Source: Argentina anserina | Taxonomy: Eukaryota; Streptophyta; Magnoliopsida; Rosales; Rosaceae | Direction of reading: 5' to 3' | Assembly (NCBI RefSeq): GCF_933775445.1 | Contig: NC_065877.1 | Location: 14,570,001-14,634,000, forward strand | DNA length: 64,000 nt | In this document: piece by piece, positions 34,748-45,891 of the stretch | Position numbering within the stretch: the first letter of the stretch is position 1 | Layout: each line of letters opens with the position of its first letter | Notes under the pieces: model-generated | Told to the model about the DNA's origin: nothing | Seen by the model: the letters and a program-made list of their open reading frames with translations, nothing else | The model's database searches: none | Made by a program: the position numbers and the translations under genes

Positions 34748-34998
34748 TTGGAAATCATGGTTTATTCAATTGAATATGCAGAAGAAGTAAATAAATTCAA
34801 GTTGAGCAAAATCAGATCTCAAATGAATTACATGGTGTATATTCTTAGTAAGAAACAAAAGTGTACAATCATATCATGTTGGAAATCATGGTTTATTCAA
34901 TTGAAAATGCAGAAGTAAAGAAATTTAAGTGGAGCAAAATCAGATCTCAAATGAATTACATTGTGTATACTCTTAGTAAGAAACAAAAGTGTACAACC
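34748..34998. repeat. tandem duplication, two units of about 125-131 bp
   Basis: Both units begin TTGGAAATCATGGTTTATTC (34748 and 34879) and end AAACAAAAGTGTACAA, with about ten differences and small indels. It lies 250 bp downstream of the defensin stop and codes for nothing recognisable. Confidence 0.9.
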
Positions 34999-35169
34999 CT
35001 TTCTTTATATATTCCTATATAGCCTATTGATAAATACACCCTTTCAATATAACCTATATTCTTAACATCATCATCATCATCACCCCACATTGCTTTACGA
35101 TCGGATTTGACTTGAATCCCTTAACACCGATCTTCTCCTTCATGTGCATTGCTTTCCCCAACTTGGAAT

Positions 35170-35325
35170 TGCCGAGCTCAATGTGGAGTGTGGAGAGAGC
35201 GTATCGTTGATGGAATGAGCAAGCGGAGAGAAAAACAAAAGAGTAGAAACTTGGAGCTTGGGATCATCGGAGGTGACATAGTGGAACATGAAGGGGAGGA
35301 GCTCTGGCCACTGGTGGTTCGGCAA
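35170..35325 (-). pseudogene. importin-5 (karyopherin beta) exon fragment
   Basis: The minus-strand frame reads NHQWPELLPFMFHYVTSDDP, then KLQ, then hydrophobic residues and NDTLSPH. This resembles the HEAT-repeat segment of plant importin-5 proteins with WPELLPF and SPKLQE. Only about 50 residues remain and they are altered (for example FFSPLAHSI where the family has a leucine-rich helix). The full protein, about 1100 residues, carries cargo through nuclear pores. Here it is a scrap with no neighbouring exons that I can find. Confidence 0.7.
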
Positions 35326-35530
35326 AATCAGTGGTAGATCCAGGATTTGTAGCATGGGGGGAATTGAGTTTGTAATTAAATAAATAAAAATATTATAATG
35401 AATAATCTTAACAGTGCAAGAAAATCCTGGTTTGCCAAATGGACAACGCAAATCAGGATCCCTCTCAAGAGCATTAATATTATTTTCAGGCTCGGGAATG
35501 GAAGATATGCAAGCGCGCACTAGTAGCGGG
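35326..35530 (-). mobile_element. possible hAT terminal fragment
   Basis: GTGGTAGATCCAGGATTT followed by GGGGGGAATT resembles the GGCGGATCCAGGATTT-type end of plant hAT elements. The minus frame then contains ERDPDLRC, recalling the ERDPGLR start of TTF-type zinc-finger transposases. Neither is decisive. Confidence 0.35.
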
Positions 35531-35545
35531 GGCTAGCACTAGCAG

Positions 35546-36363
35546 ACTGTTGCGACCAAGCGGATCGAGGTGCCAAAGCCAAAGAACTTCGGAGGGATGC
35601 GCAACGCTCGAGAAGTGGACAACTTCTTATGGGGGCTAGACCAATATTTCGGGGCCGTAGGCATCACGGAGGAGGATGGCAAGATAAAGATCACGACTCT
35701 ATATCTCACCAACACCGACATGCTATGGTGGAAGAGAAGGTGAGGAGATGTCGAAAGATGTACATGCACCATCTCTACATTTGATGACTTGTTCAAGAGC
35801 TTAAGAGACAATTTTATCCCAAGAATGTCGAGGATGAGGCAAGAGCTCACTTGCGAAGGCTCAACCACACGGGGCCTATTCATGATTATTACGGATTTCA
35901 CCAACTTAGTGCTTGAGATTCCGGACTTAATAGACAAGGACACTCTCTTCAATTTCATGAATGGTCTCCAACCATGGGCAAAGACCGACCTAAGGCATGG
36001 AGTACAAGATCTTACTACTGCCATATTTGTGGCCGAAAGCCTAATCGACTATACTAACCTGAAGGAGTCCATGAATTTGAGGGAAGAGAAGAGTAGTCAT
36101 ACCAATGATGGGGGAGACAAGGGCCAATGCAAGGATGAGTCCAGTCAGGACAACTACTATGCAAGGAGTAAGGATAAGGGGAAGCAAAAGAAGATGCAGA
36201 GGTCGATTAAGCCCAACAATAACACATGTTTTCTTTGCGATGGACCGCATTGGGCTAGGGATTGCCTGCAAAAGAAAGCAGTAAGTGCACTCTTAGGGAG
36301 TCATCAAAGTGAAATGGAAGCCGAGGGCAGAAATAGTGGTGCATACATGGGGTCTATGTAGCT
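35546..36363 (+). pseudogene. capsid and nucleocapsid part of chromovirus gag
   Basis: The frame starts VATKRIEVPKPKNFGGMRNA, the usual start of the gypsy retrotransposon gag core, and continues VDNFLWGLDQYFGA and TLYLTNTDMLWWKRR to a TGA near 35741. It resumes as TFDDLFKSLRDNFIPRM, DKDTLFNFMNGLQPWAKTDL and a zinc knuckle CFLCDGPHWARDC (36227-36265). The frame resuming after the stop is the same capsid domain, so this is one decayed gag. It forms no complete protein here. Confidence 0.88.
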
Positions 36364-36399
36364 GCTCACTGCGATCCAATCCACGTCTAAGGATCAAGT

Positions 36400-36768
36400 C
36401 AAAAGTTTGCACCATACGGACATCACTATAAGCGGGAAGCCAACAACGGCGATGCTCGACACTGGAGCAACCCATAACTTTATTGCCATCGAGGAACCAC
36501 AAAGGGTAGGACTTAAGGCGAGCGATGGAGGGGGCTCCATCAAGGTGGTCAATTCACCTGCCTGACCCATACAAGGCGTAGCACGAGGAGTCAAGACCAG
36601 CATGGGAGCATGGTGTGGGAATCTAGACTTCTCGATAGTACCGATGGATGACTATAAGGTAATCTTGGGGTTGGAATTTCATGACCAAGTCAAGGCATTC
36701 CCGGTGTCATTCACTAATAGCTTGTGCATCATAGACGGTGACAAGTCTTGTGTAGTACCGGCAACTTG
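36400..36768 (+). pseudogene. chromovirus aspartic protease fragment
   Basis: The active-site motif AMLDTGATHNFI (GAC at 36458) is followed by MDDYKVILGLEFHDQVKAFP, the flap and C-terminal motif of gypsy proteases. A stop near 36563 and a TGA near 36767 interrupt it. The reverse transcriptase expected next is absent. Confidence 0.85.
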
Positions 36769-36879
36769 AGGTACAAAACAAGGCGTAAAGGTGTTGTCGA
36801 CATTACAATTCATGGAAGACTCATCAATGGGAGCTTCACATCTGGCACCAACAACAGTTGTCACTTATTTAAGGAAATA

Positions 36880-37046
36880 AGTAAATGAAGTACTTGCCGA
36901 TCGAGTCACCTGACGTCGAGACATGCCGATGTACAAGGAGTACCTCATTAAGTGGAGGGGCCTGCCTGATACGGAAGTAAGCTGGGAGTCCGAGGATACA
37001 CTGGCAATTCAAGGACAAGATCCAGCGTTACAAGAAGGAAGGCGTG
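36880..37046 (+). pseudogene. integrase C-terminus with chromodomain
   Basis: VNEVLADRVT, a stop, then MPMYKEYLIKWRGLPDTEV and SWESEDTL form a chromodomain of the type that ends chromovirus integrases and directs insertion to marked chromatin. A one-base shift follows, after which the other frame reads WQFKDKIQRYKKEGVMRASR and stops just before the purine tract. The integrase catalytic core is gone. Confidence 0.85.
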
Positions 37047-37429
37047 ATGAGGGCATCGCGTGCTTAGGTGGGGGAGAGTGTCACGCCCCGCCAACCTTCA
37101 TAGAATTTTTTTTAGGCATTTCTGAAGCTAGCATGGCTCAAGGAAGGTATTAGAGATCACTTGAGCATTTTGGAAGCATGTGGAAGACTTTAGAACCCTT
37201 TAGAATGTCATAGAAGGTTATGGAAGATTTTGGAAGATAGTAGAAGCCTCTAGAGAGTCATAGAAGACTCTGAAAAGGTTTGGGAACCTTTGGACATCTC
37301 TAGAATTCTCTAGAACCTTAGAGAGGCTCAAGGATCAAGACCACTCCGAAAGTCTCTAGAATACTCGCGGTATCACTTAGACTTGTATATACTTGTGTAG
37401 GATTCTCTAGAAGCAACTACACTTGTACA

Positions 37430-38045
37430 CATTGTTCTAAAAAGCGGTCTAGGCGGCGCCTAGGCGCCAGGAGGTCACCCACCGCCATGCTTTTTGCCTC
37501 GGCGGCCATCTGTGGTGTTTAGTGAATTAGATGGCCGCCTAGGCGGTCCTAGGCAGTTTTAGGCGGTTCTATGCGGTTTTAGGCGGTCCTAGGCGGTCAA
37601 CCATCATTTTTACAATTAAAAAAAAGCTAAAAGAGGCCGCAGCTCTCACTCTTTGTCTATTTTCTGAAAACTGAATCTCATCAACAGAAGAAAATGAAAG
37701 AAATATGAATATTAAGTTTGAGTCCGATACTGAATGAGTTTGGAAATAATTTGGTGAGAAAGAAATTGAGATTTAGTATTATTACATTTCTTTCATTATT
37801 TATCTTTTCTTTAAATATTTTTATGGACTTTCTACTTAAATTATGTGAATTTATACTATTTTAAGTATTTTTAAAATTAATATTAAATATCATTATATAT
37901 TTTTAATCATTAAAATAGTTTAAATATCTGTATAAAAATAAATAAATATTTAATGATTCGAAACCGCCTAGGAGGCCGCCTAACCGTCTAGTCACTAGGA
38001 GGTGAGTGTCTGCCTGCATACCGCCTAACGCTTTTTAGAATCTTG
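37430..38045. mobile_element. hAT MITE, 616 bp, with CTAGGCGG arrays
   Basis: A perfect 8-bp duplication CTTGTACA (37422-37429 and 38046-38053) and inverted ends containing TTCTAAAAAGCG mark it as an hAT-type MITE. The uninterrupted chromovirus LTR copy has a single CTTGTACATAG here, which proves insertion. The left end holds repeated TAGGCGGT words and the right end CCGCCTA words, around an AT-rich core. Confidence 0.93.
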
Positions 38046-39949
38046 CTTGTACATAGTCCTAGAATTCTCTAGAACTATTAAGGTATGATGGGGAGACCTA
38101 TAAATAGCGAGACATTCCTCACATTTGAGGCATCAAGCAAGAAGTCATCAAGCATACTTGTAAACACTTGTAAGCTTTCTTTCTTTAATACAAATTCTCT
38201 TTAGAGATATCCTCTTTGCCTTTTCAATTGTTCTAGCAAGGCGATTGCGAGAGTAATGCTGTGTAATAACCCGATTTTTTGGAGCGAATGTTGGATTGTT
38301 TTTAAGTTCATAAATTTGTGAAATTTATTTAAACTCCTTAACTTACTTCCCTCAGTCCCTTACTTTCATCGAATACGGCTTTCCACAGAATTATATATGT
38401 ATCTATGAGATCGAGTATGGAATTCTGTTTACTCACTTTAAGTGAGAAAGTGCGTCTCAAAATGGAAGTTTTTCGCCTCTCTGCTTTTGTTTGCTTAGCG
38501 AAGCGGTAAATCGAAAACGGAAACGTTATCGAAACGTTTATTTAGAAAAACGTTACGTTTCCGCGACGTAAAAATCAACTTTTACTCCGTCGCTCGTTTG
38601 TGAAAACCTCTTTCATGAAAGTCGTAGAGCTCGTCAATACGAGTTCGTAGACACGCGGTATGCGTTATTTGAAGATCGCATGAGGAAGTTACGTTCAAGG
38701 GAAGTTTGAGTTCCGAAAATGGGGATGTATAAATAGAAACTTTTCTGTTAGGGTTTCATTAATTGCTAAACACACTTAGTCCCTCTTCTTCCCCTCGCGC
38801 GCGCCTCCTTCAGAGTCAAGGTCTGAAGACCGACCCGACCCAGACCCGAGCCAACCCGACCCGAGATTTCTGGTGTCGTCCGGTGTCCCCCGACCGCGCA
38901 ACCAGCCCAGATCGTCTCGCCTCGTCTGTGCGCCATGCCTCGTGGTGATGGTTGGTATCGATTCGCATCAGGTGGTGCGAACCGAAAGCTTGACAGTGAC
39001 CCGACGACTCGGTTTCGACCCGGTTTCATTCCCGGCGATTCAAGCTCCTTCACCGGTCAAGTTCTCTTCTTCACCGTCGTGCGAGACTTGCTGTGGAGGT
39101 GGCTTGCACCATTTCATGTCGGATTGAGAGAATCGAAGCTCGGAAGAATGGATGTTTCCTTGGAATCGGTTTGGTTGCTGCATGGAGTTTCGGCGATTAT
39201 GGCAGCCTTCTGACTTGATTCCCGGCCTTCCTCGGTGTGGCAGTGGGTCTATGATGTCCTCCCCCTCCCAATAAAACTTCCAATGGCAGTGAAGCAGTCC
39301 AATTCGACCTCACCATGGCTGAGCAGTGCATTTGAGCAGTGGTGGACTTGATTCGAATTTGCATGTCACTTTGGCTAAGCAGTGCGTCCCTAGAGATTGA
39401 GCCTTGTATGGTAGAAGTGAGAGTGCACCTTGTAATGGCGGCTCCGATCAAGATGTTGTTGCCTAAGGTATCAATAGTTATTGTTTTTACATTGTTGATG
39501 GGTAGTTGTTGTGAAATGCCTAGGATGTGTAACTTTAGGCAGCGATGTGTCATCACACGTGGTATCGAGTCTTAGTAGTGCCATGAGAATATTTCGAACG
39601 CCAATTATCATGTACTTATCACGATTGAGTGATTATTACGGAAACAGTAGCATTACAGAGTTTAAATTTTTATGGTCAGTGAGCAGTTTCGATACTCAGT
39701 CGATTCACTCCCTGACCTAATGACGTTAATGTATTCAGTTAAGTACATTTGGGTGGCTTAACTCGAGTTTAACGACATTTGGGGTGAAAAACCTTATTCA
39801 TTATTTTCACTACAAGGGATATTGAGTTGTGATCTCGGTATGATTAGGTACTTGGCGGTTTTGGTGTGGTGGGAGTGGCGGTGATTCTTCACAAGTGTGT
39901 GGAAGACGCAGCCGGATTTTAAGGTGAGTATAAATCTCACTTATTTACG

Positions 39950-40510
39950 AATTGAGCATGTTGATGTGATTTGTACAATAATGAGTAGATTATTGTACGT
40001 GGTTTGACGTTGAGAATTGTTAAAACGTTTTGTCTTCGGACGTGTTTATGAAATATGACATGTATATGATATAATGGATTATATATATATATTGTATAAA
40101 TGGTAAATAAGTACATATATATATAGTTTGCTATATTATATACTGTTAGGATTTCATTTGTGAAAATGATCACGGTGGTGATGAGGATTATATGTTGAGC
40201 ATATTAATGCGATTGGTACAATAATGAGTAGATTATTGTACGTGGTTTTGACGTGGAGAATTGTTAAAACGTTTTGTCTTCAGACGTGTTTATGAAATAT
40301 GACATGTATATAATAAATTGAATTATATATATATATATTGTATAATAGTAAATATGTACATATATATATATGTAATTTGCTATATTATATACTGTTAAGA
40401 TTTCGGTTGTGAATTATGATCACAGTGGTGATGAGAATTATATATTGAGTGTGTGATGAAATTTGTACAATAATGAGTAGATTATTGTACGTGTTTATGT
40501 TTCGGACCAG
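39950..40510. repeat. tandem repeat of about 245 bp inside S1
   Basis: Two full units and a partial third, each beginning near TTGAGCAT and containing GTACAATAATGAGTAGATTA, a TA-rich stretch and ACTGTTA. Confidence 0.8.
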
Positions 40511-40594
40511 TCTTCAGACGTGTGTGACATGTCGGAACCTAGCATTTGGCCGGGCGAAAGTTACGATACAGTTAGAGCTCTAGTCTGTCTGCCT

Positions 40595-40726
40595 GACATC
40601 GGGTAGCGAGGAGGTTTCCCAATGTCGGACTTCGGGTAGCGAGGAGGTTGCCCGAAGTCGGACTTAGGGTAGCAAGGAGGTTGCCCAATGTCGGGCGTTG
40701 GGTAGCGAGGAGGTTACCCAATGTCG
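40595..40726. repeat. 33-bp minisatellite, four units, inside S1
   Basis: Units of the form GGGTAGCGAGGAGGTTGCCC followed by AATGTCGGAC, with a few changes each. The 33-base period keeps a frame open on the minus strand, but no protein is implied. Confidence 0.9.
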
Positions 40727-41366
40727 GGCGTTGTACTACGTGAGGGGTAACAGAGGTGTAGCAGCGCTCATTAGTACCCATATTATAAATGCATTTGGGT
40801 AAACAGAAGGGTTACCCAATTGCTCATGAGTACGTTCATTTCATATTTTCGGGACAACCAGATGGGCCGTCCATTTACTCATGGGTGCATTTATATTTGT
40901 TGATTGTGGATTTCCGTATATATTGATATGCGAGTTATGTTTTTATTTTACTCATACGAGCTATAAAGCTTACCGGGTTTGTGTTTACAATCCCGGTGCA
41001 CCAATTCGATGGTGTAGTGGATAACTCCGCAGGTGTGGATTAGCGGGAATTGACGGACTGCTCAGAGAACTTGAAGTTATTTATTTCCAGCTGGAGCGAG
41101 GATTTTGTGTGACTATCTTGTGAGGTTGTTGTGAGGATTATACATTTCCATTTGTTATAATGTTGAATTATAATTTGGTTTCTAATAATTGGTGTGACTG
41201 AGTTGTATTCTGAACTCAGAGATGATCCGATGTGGCATTTGAAATGATTTCGATTCATTGAGATTGTTTGGTGTTTAACGACTTTGAAATTTTGAGTTTT
41301 TATGCTCGAAATTTTGGAGTCGTTACATGCTGACTTAGCATAAAGAACTTGAGAAAGCTCGTGACA

Positions 41367-42478
41367 CTAGAGTTTTGTTCTAGTGAGGTTAGTGAGCTAC
41401 ACACTTTTGTGCCTCTATCGTATCCTCAGGAGTTTAGTACCGTATTAACATGTACAGTTTCTTGACAATCTGGTTGACAGGATAATGATACTATGTCCAT
41501 TTTCATGTTTTTTTTGTTTTTTTTTATCAAATGATAATTAAAAAAAAAAGAATTTCAAATAACCTACGTGAAGAACACTTCATGAGAAGTTCTGATACAA
41601 CGTTTAATTATCTCAAATTTTGAAAATTAGCATTACTGCATGCTAGGCGTTTCAATAATTTCATTCTATTAATCATCACCAAGGAGATTGTAATTGTCAT
41701 ACTGACATCTGCTTTTTGTTCTTTAATGAGTACTCTTATTAAGCAATTTTCTCGGCATAAACTTTTGCGCGATTTTCTTGTTCAGACTTGGATACGCATG
41801 CTTGGCTTTAACACACATTGCCGTAACAACTCTACTACAAACAATTGCAATAATATTAGCTCCAGGAACACGTATATATACTTCTTCCTATTCTATTCGA
41901 TTTCAGTTATATTTCTCTTGAATACATTCACTTGAAAATTCAACATTGAACAAATGGCATGGCAACTGTAAAAGGCCATGAATTAGGTAAGCTCTGAATA
42001 GATAAATCAAGAAACCGATCGATTATCGTAGTAGCTGGCGGAGATATCACCTGCTAAACTGGTTCGAAAATGTTTTATATGGGAAATTGTGTTGTAATCC
42101 AAAACATAATTGAAACCTGCCATTCAATTAATGTAGCAGCTGAAACAGAAAAGCACAGAAAAAAACTGCAGAAGAAACCAACCAGATCGATGAATTACTA
42201 TATTTAGAAACCGATCGAAATAGGGTAGGCTAACGGACCCATTCCACTTTCTGACAGATAGGAAAAGAAGGGAAAAAAAGACAGAAAAAATCTGGGTTTC
42301 TGGGGCAAGTATGAACGCCCATGTTGGACCCTCCCCCAGATTTAGGGATGCATGGTCCATTATTTGATCGAAACAAAGAAAAAAAGGCTACGAAATCAAT
42401 TTCTTCACTTCACTACTCACTTCCACACCCACGAAGATTGCATGAGATGTTGGTCTTTAAAAGCTGCACCCCATAAAC
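41367..42478. other. intergenic DNA
   Basis: About 1.1 kb between the chromovirus and the next solo LTR, without a gene or repeat I can support. Confidence 0.5.
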
Positions 42479-44269
42479 TGTCACCGTCCTGAAATTTCCA
42501 ATGATAAAAATTTGAATTTAAAGTCATGAAAAACTCTAAAATAATTTCAAATATATTGAAATCATATTATATCAACAGTGTATCGAAAGTCAGTTGAAGT
42601 ACGACTCAGTCGACTTGAATAATACATTACCAATTTATATACACAAGTATTAAAACAATTAGAAAATGTAATATTCACTCGATCCTCACCAAAAACGAAT
42701 GATGGGATCCCTTAGAAAATCCTCCGTGTAAGCCCTCCGAGCCTGCTAATCCCCACATGCAGAACTATCCCTTACACTATCGATTTGGTGCACCGAGATT
42801 GTAAACACAAACCCGGTAAGCTTTACAGCTTGTATGAGTAAAACAACATTTAAACATACATCACATAACAAGGAAATGTAACGATTAACATTTTTAAAAC
42901 ATGTGTACTCATGAGACCCGGACAACCCATCTAGTTATCCCTCATGTTGTACAACGGCAGACAGACTAGAGCTCTAACTGATCGTAACCAACACCCGGCC
43001 AAAGGCTTGGTTCCCAATTTAAATGTCATTACCAAGTCCGAAGATTAGAAAACGTTTGAACAAGGCTCAATGTTAAAACCACGTACAATATAACAATCCA
43101 CACATGTTTATGTACTAAAACCAAGCGACTCTTACACAACAACATATAACAAGTCACACCGATAATCCATTATACCGGAAGGTACATTTTCTTCCATTCT
43201 GGCCCCATCCACCACAATAATCCTCCAATTTACCGGAAGGTACATTTTCTTCCCTTCCGATTCCATCCGCCACAATTAATCGAAAACAATAAAAAATGCA
43301 TAATTTAAATAAGAACCGTAATGTATCTAATATAGCAAACCATACATGTGTACTCTGTTTACCATTTTAGTACACATACACAACTCACTGTATTGTATCG
43401 ACGTCATAGTTCACTCAATTTAGAGAAATCATGTAATAACCCGAATTTTTTAGAAACTAAATGTCGAGTATTTTTAAAGTGTTAAACTTGTGAAATTAAT
43501 TCAAGACGACAATTGGAGGTTTGCGACATTTCGAAACGAAAACGGAAACGTTCTCGTATCGTTTAATTAGAAAACGTAACGTATAGATCGACTTTTATTC
43601 CGTCGCTCGGTTGCGAAAACTTCCTTCACGAAAGTCGTAGAGCTCATCGATACGAATTCGTGGACACGTCATGCATTCGAATCGGACGTCGGACGCGAAA
43701 GTTATTAAGGTCGGAAGTTCGTTTCCGATTTTGAAAGTAGTATAAAAGGAAGGAGAGGAGATTAAAAATCAGAAAATCAGATTTTTTCTAAAAATCAGCT
43801 CGGGTATTGTTCACCCGAGCTCGGGTACTGTTCACCCGACCCAAAAACCTTCTCCGGCCGATTTCTCCACCATCCGACGTCGCCTCGTGTCGTGCCACCT
43901 ATCAAACTGACGGGCTCGACGAGCTCCATCTTTTGGGCTACGCCTTGCACTCCGGCGACAACCATACACGGTGTAGAAACTGCCGGAAGTTACTGCTGTG
44001 GCGGCGCCGCCTCCTCCGGCCACCATGGCTCGAGATTCTTGGCGGGTTTTGCTTGTCTCAGTCCCAGCAACATTTCCACAAAAGGAATCGAGCCAAATCG
44101 AAGTGTAAGTACCCGAATCAAAATTTCAATTTCTAGGGTTTGTGAATAGTGCCGAATTTATGTTCTTCGTTGTTTGGACTGTTTAGGCTCGGATTTAGAC
44201 CTTGGTGTCAATTAGAAAGTTGTTGGAAATGTTGTTTAGGTTGTGGTGGTGAAATTTGGTGATGATTGG

Positions 44270-44560
44270 TGGCAGTCGGTGAACAGTAACGCCGCATGAA
44301 TAGTATCTGTGAATAGTAACTCCGCGCGAATAGTAAATGTGAATAGTGTTATGGTAAAACAGCAACTGTGAACAGCAACTCCGGCGAATAGCAACTGTGA
44401 ACAGTAACTGTCATGGTAAAACAGTAAATGTGAACAGTGTTTTGCAAACCAGTAACTGTGAACAGTGTTTTGCGAACCAGTAACTGTGAACAGTGGTTTA
44501 GTAAAAACAGTGATTAGTAAACATGAACAGTGTTCCGTGAACAATGTTTTACGAACAACA
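44270..44560. repeat. array of GTGAACAGT words in S2
   Basis: The word GTGAACAGT (or GTGAATAGT) recurs more than ten times at irregular spacing of about 15-25 bases. A similar but shorter array lies in S5 (62770-62900). Confidence 0.85.
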
Positions 44561-44589
44561 TTTAGCTGTGCTCAATAAGATGTGAGATT

Positions 44590-44825
44590 ATTGTACGTGA
44601 TTTTAACATGGAGATTGTTAAAATGTTGATTTGTCTTCGGACTTGATTTTTGGTACAATATGATATGAGATTATTGTACGTGATTTTAACATGGAGATTG
44701 TTAAAATGTTGATTTGTCTTCGGACTTGATTTTTGTACGTGATTTTAACATTGAGATTGTTAAAATGTTGATTTGTCTTCGGACGTGATTTGGAACAATA
44801 TGATGTGAGATTATTGTACGTGTTT
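44590..44825. repeat. tandem repeat of about 60-90 bp in S2, three units
   Basis: Three copies of a unit containing TTGTACGTGATTTTAACAT and TTGATTTGTCTTCGGAC, two of them separated by an AATATGAT spacer. Confidence 0.8.
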
Positions 44826-45891
44826 GGCAAGTCAGAACCTAGCCTTTGGTCGGGCGAAAGTTACGATACAGTTAGAGCTCTAGTCTGTCTTCCGTAGTAC
44901 TGCATGTGAGGTAACAGGTGGTTATCTGCTCATGGGTACTCAGATTGTTTTGGATGTTGGGTAGCGGGTGGCTATCCAATATCGGCGGTGTATTACGAGA
45001 GGGGTAATAAATGTGTACCAGCGTTCTTGGTACCCGTAATATAAATGCATTTGGGTAACCAGAATGGTTACTTAATTTCTCATGAGCGTTTTATTTCATA
45101 TTTCTTTGGGACGACCAGATGGGCCGTCCATTGACTCATGAGTGCATTTATATTTGTTTGATTTCTGGATTTTCGAATATATTGTTATGCGAGTTATATT
45201 TTCATTTTACTCATACGAGCTGTAAAGCTTACCGAGTTTGTGTTTACAATCCCGGTGCACAAATTAGTGGATAACTCTGCAGGTGTGGATTAGTGGGAAT
45301 TGACGTACCGCTCAGTGGACTTGAAGTTATTTATCTCCAGATGGTGTGAGGATTTTGTGTGACTATCTTGTGAGTTTGTTGTGAGGATTACGCAATTCCA
45401 TTGTTATAATATTGAATTATAATTTGGGTTGTAATAATCGGTTTGACTGAGTTGCATTTTGAACTCAGAGATGATCCGCTTTGGCATTTTAAATGATTTC
45501 GATTCGTTGAGATTGTTTGGTGTTTAACGATTTTGAAATTTTGAGTTTTTATACTCGAAATTTTGGGGTCGTTACAAATCATATCATTAACTTAAATGCG
45601 TCTTAACATATTGCAAGTCACTGCCAAAGGTAGACTCGTCGTATGAGATTCACTCAAATTAAATCATGCGTGTAACTTCTACAACACTAAATGAGATTTT
45701 CTCATTCGTTTCGTCAGTCACCTAATGGCATAACAACGTGCTTAGAAAACGACCCGCATAACAACAAGTGAATATTAATTACAGTTAAAAACACTGTTCA
45801 CGCGCAACCCTAGACGGACGCGCGTGGAACTCACGCGTCGCCCTCGTACAGCGGCGTGCGGAGCTCACATGCCGCCTAAGGCAGCCGCGCG

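Larger units (their letters stand above)
38272..41327 (+). mobile_element. solo LTR of the large-LTR family (copy S1), 3056 bp
   Basis: It starts TGTAATAACCCGATTTTT and ends TTTTGGAGTCGTTACA, with a perfect 5-bp duplication TGCTG (38267-38271 and 41328-41332) inside the chromovirus LTR. A block about 300 bp in (CCGTCGCTCG and GAAAGTCGTAGAGCTCGTC) and another near the end (CTCATACGAGCT and AAGCTTACCGGGTTTGTG) are shared with copies S2-S5. A TATA-like TATAAATAG lies at about 38728. I see no coding content. I read it as an LTR left after recombination, probably of a Ty3/gypsy element, though no internal domain is in the window to prove that. Confidence 0.85.
35531..41366 (+). mobile_element. 3' part of the chromovirus, with nested insertions
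   Basis: It contains late gag, protease, the very end of integrase with its chromodomain, a purine tract GGTGGGGGAGAG and a 3' LTR. The LTR was later hit by an hAT MITE (37430-38045) and by a 3.1-kb solo LTR (38272-41327). Reverse transcriptase, RNase H and the integrase core are missing by internal deletion between about 36770 and 36890. The 5' parts of this element are probably those at 31724-32552 (minus) and 20650-20888 (plus). Confidence 0.88.
37079..41366 (+). repeat. 3' LTR of the chromovirus, interrupted twice
   Basis: It starts TGTCACGCCCCGCCAACC and ends GCTCGTGACA. With the two insertions and their duplications removed it is about 600 bp, close to the 638 bp of the copy at 31915-32552. 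The uninterrupted copy confirms both insertion points. Confidence 0.9.
43432..45576 (+). mobile_element. solo LTR of the large-LTR family (copy S2), 2145 bp
   Basis: It starts TGTAATAACCCGAATTTTTT and ends TTTTGGGGTCGTTACA, with a perfect duplication AATCA (43427-43431 and 45577-45581). It has a TATA-like TATAAAAGG near 43741. It lies inside the minus-strand copy S3 in opposite orientation. Frames in 43800-44140 are GC-rich leader sequence without a recognised product. Confidence 0.87.

Noticed and set aside
38763..39575. GC-rich frames in S1, and similar ones in S2, S4 and S5
   Set aside because: They fall at the same leader position of the LTR family, but the peptides differ between copies, so they are not conserved proteins.
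40572..40781. Minus-strand frame with a repeated LGNLLAT motif
   Set aside because: It is produced by the 33-bp minisatellite, whose period is a multiple of three.
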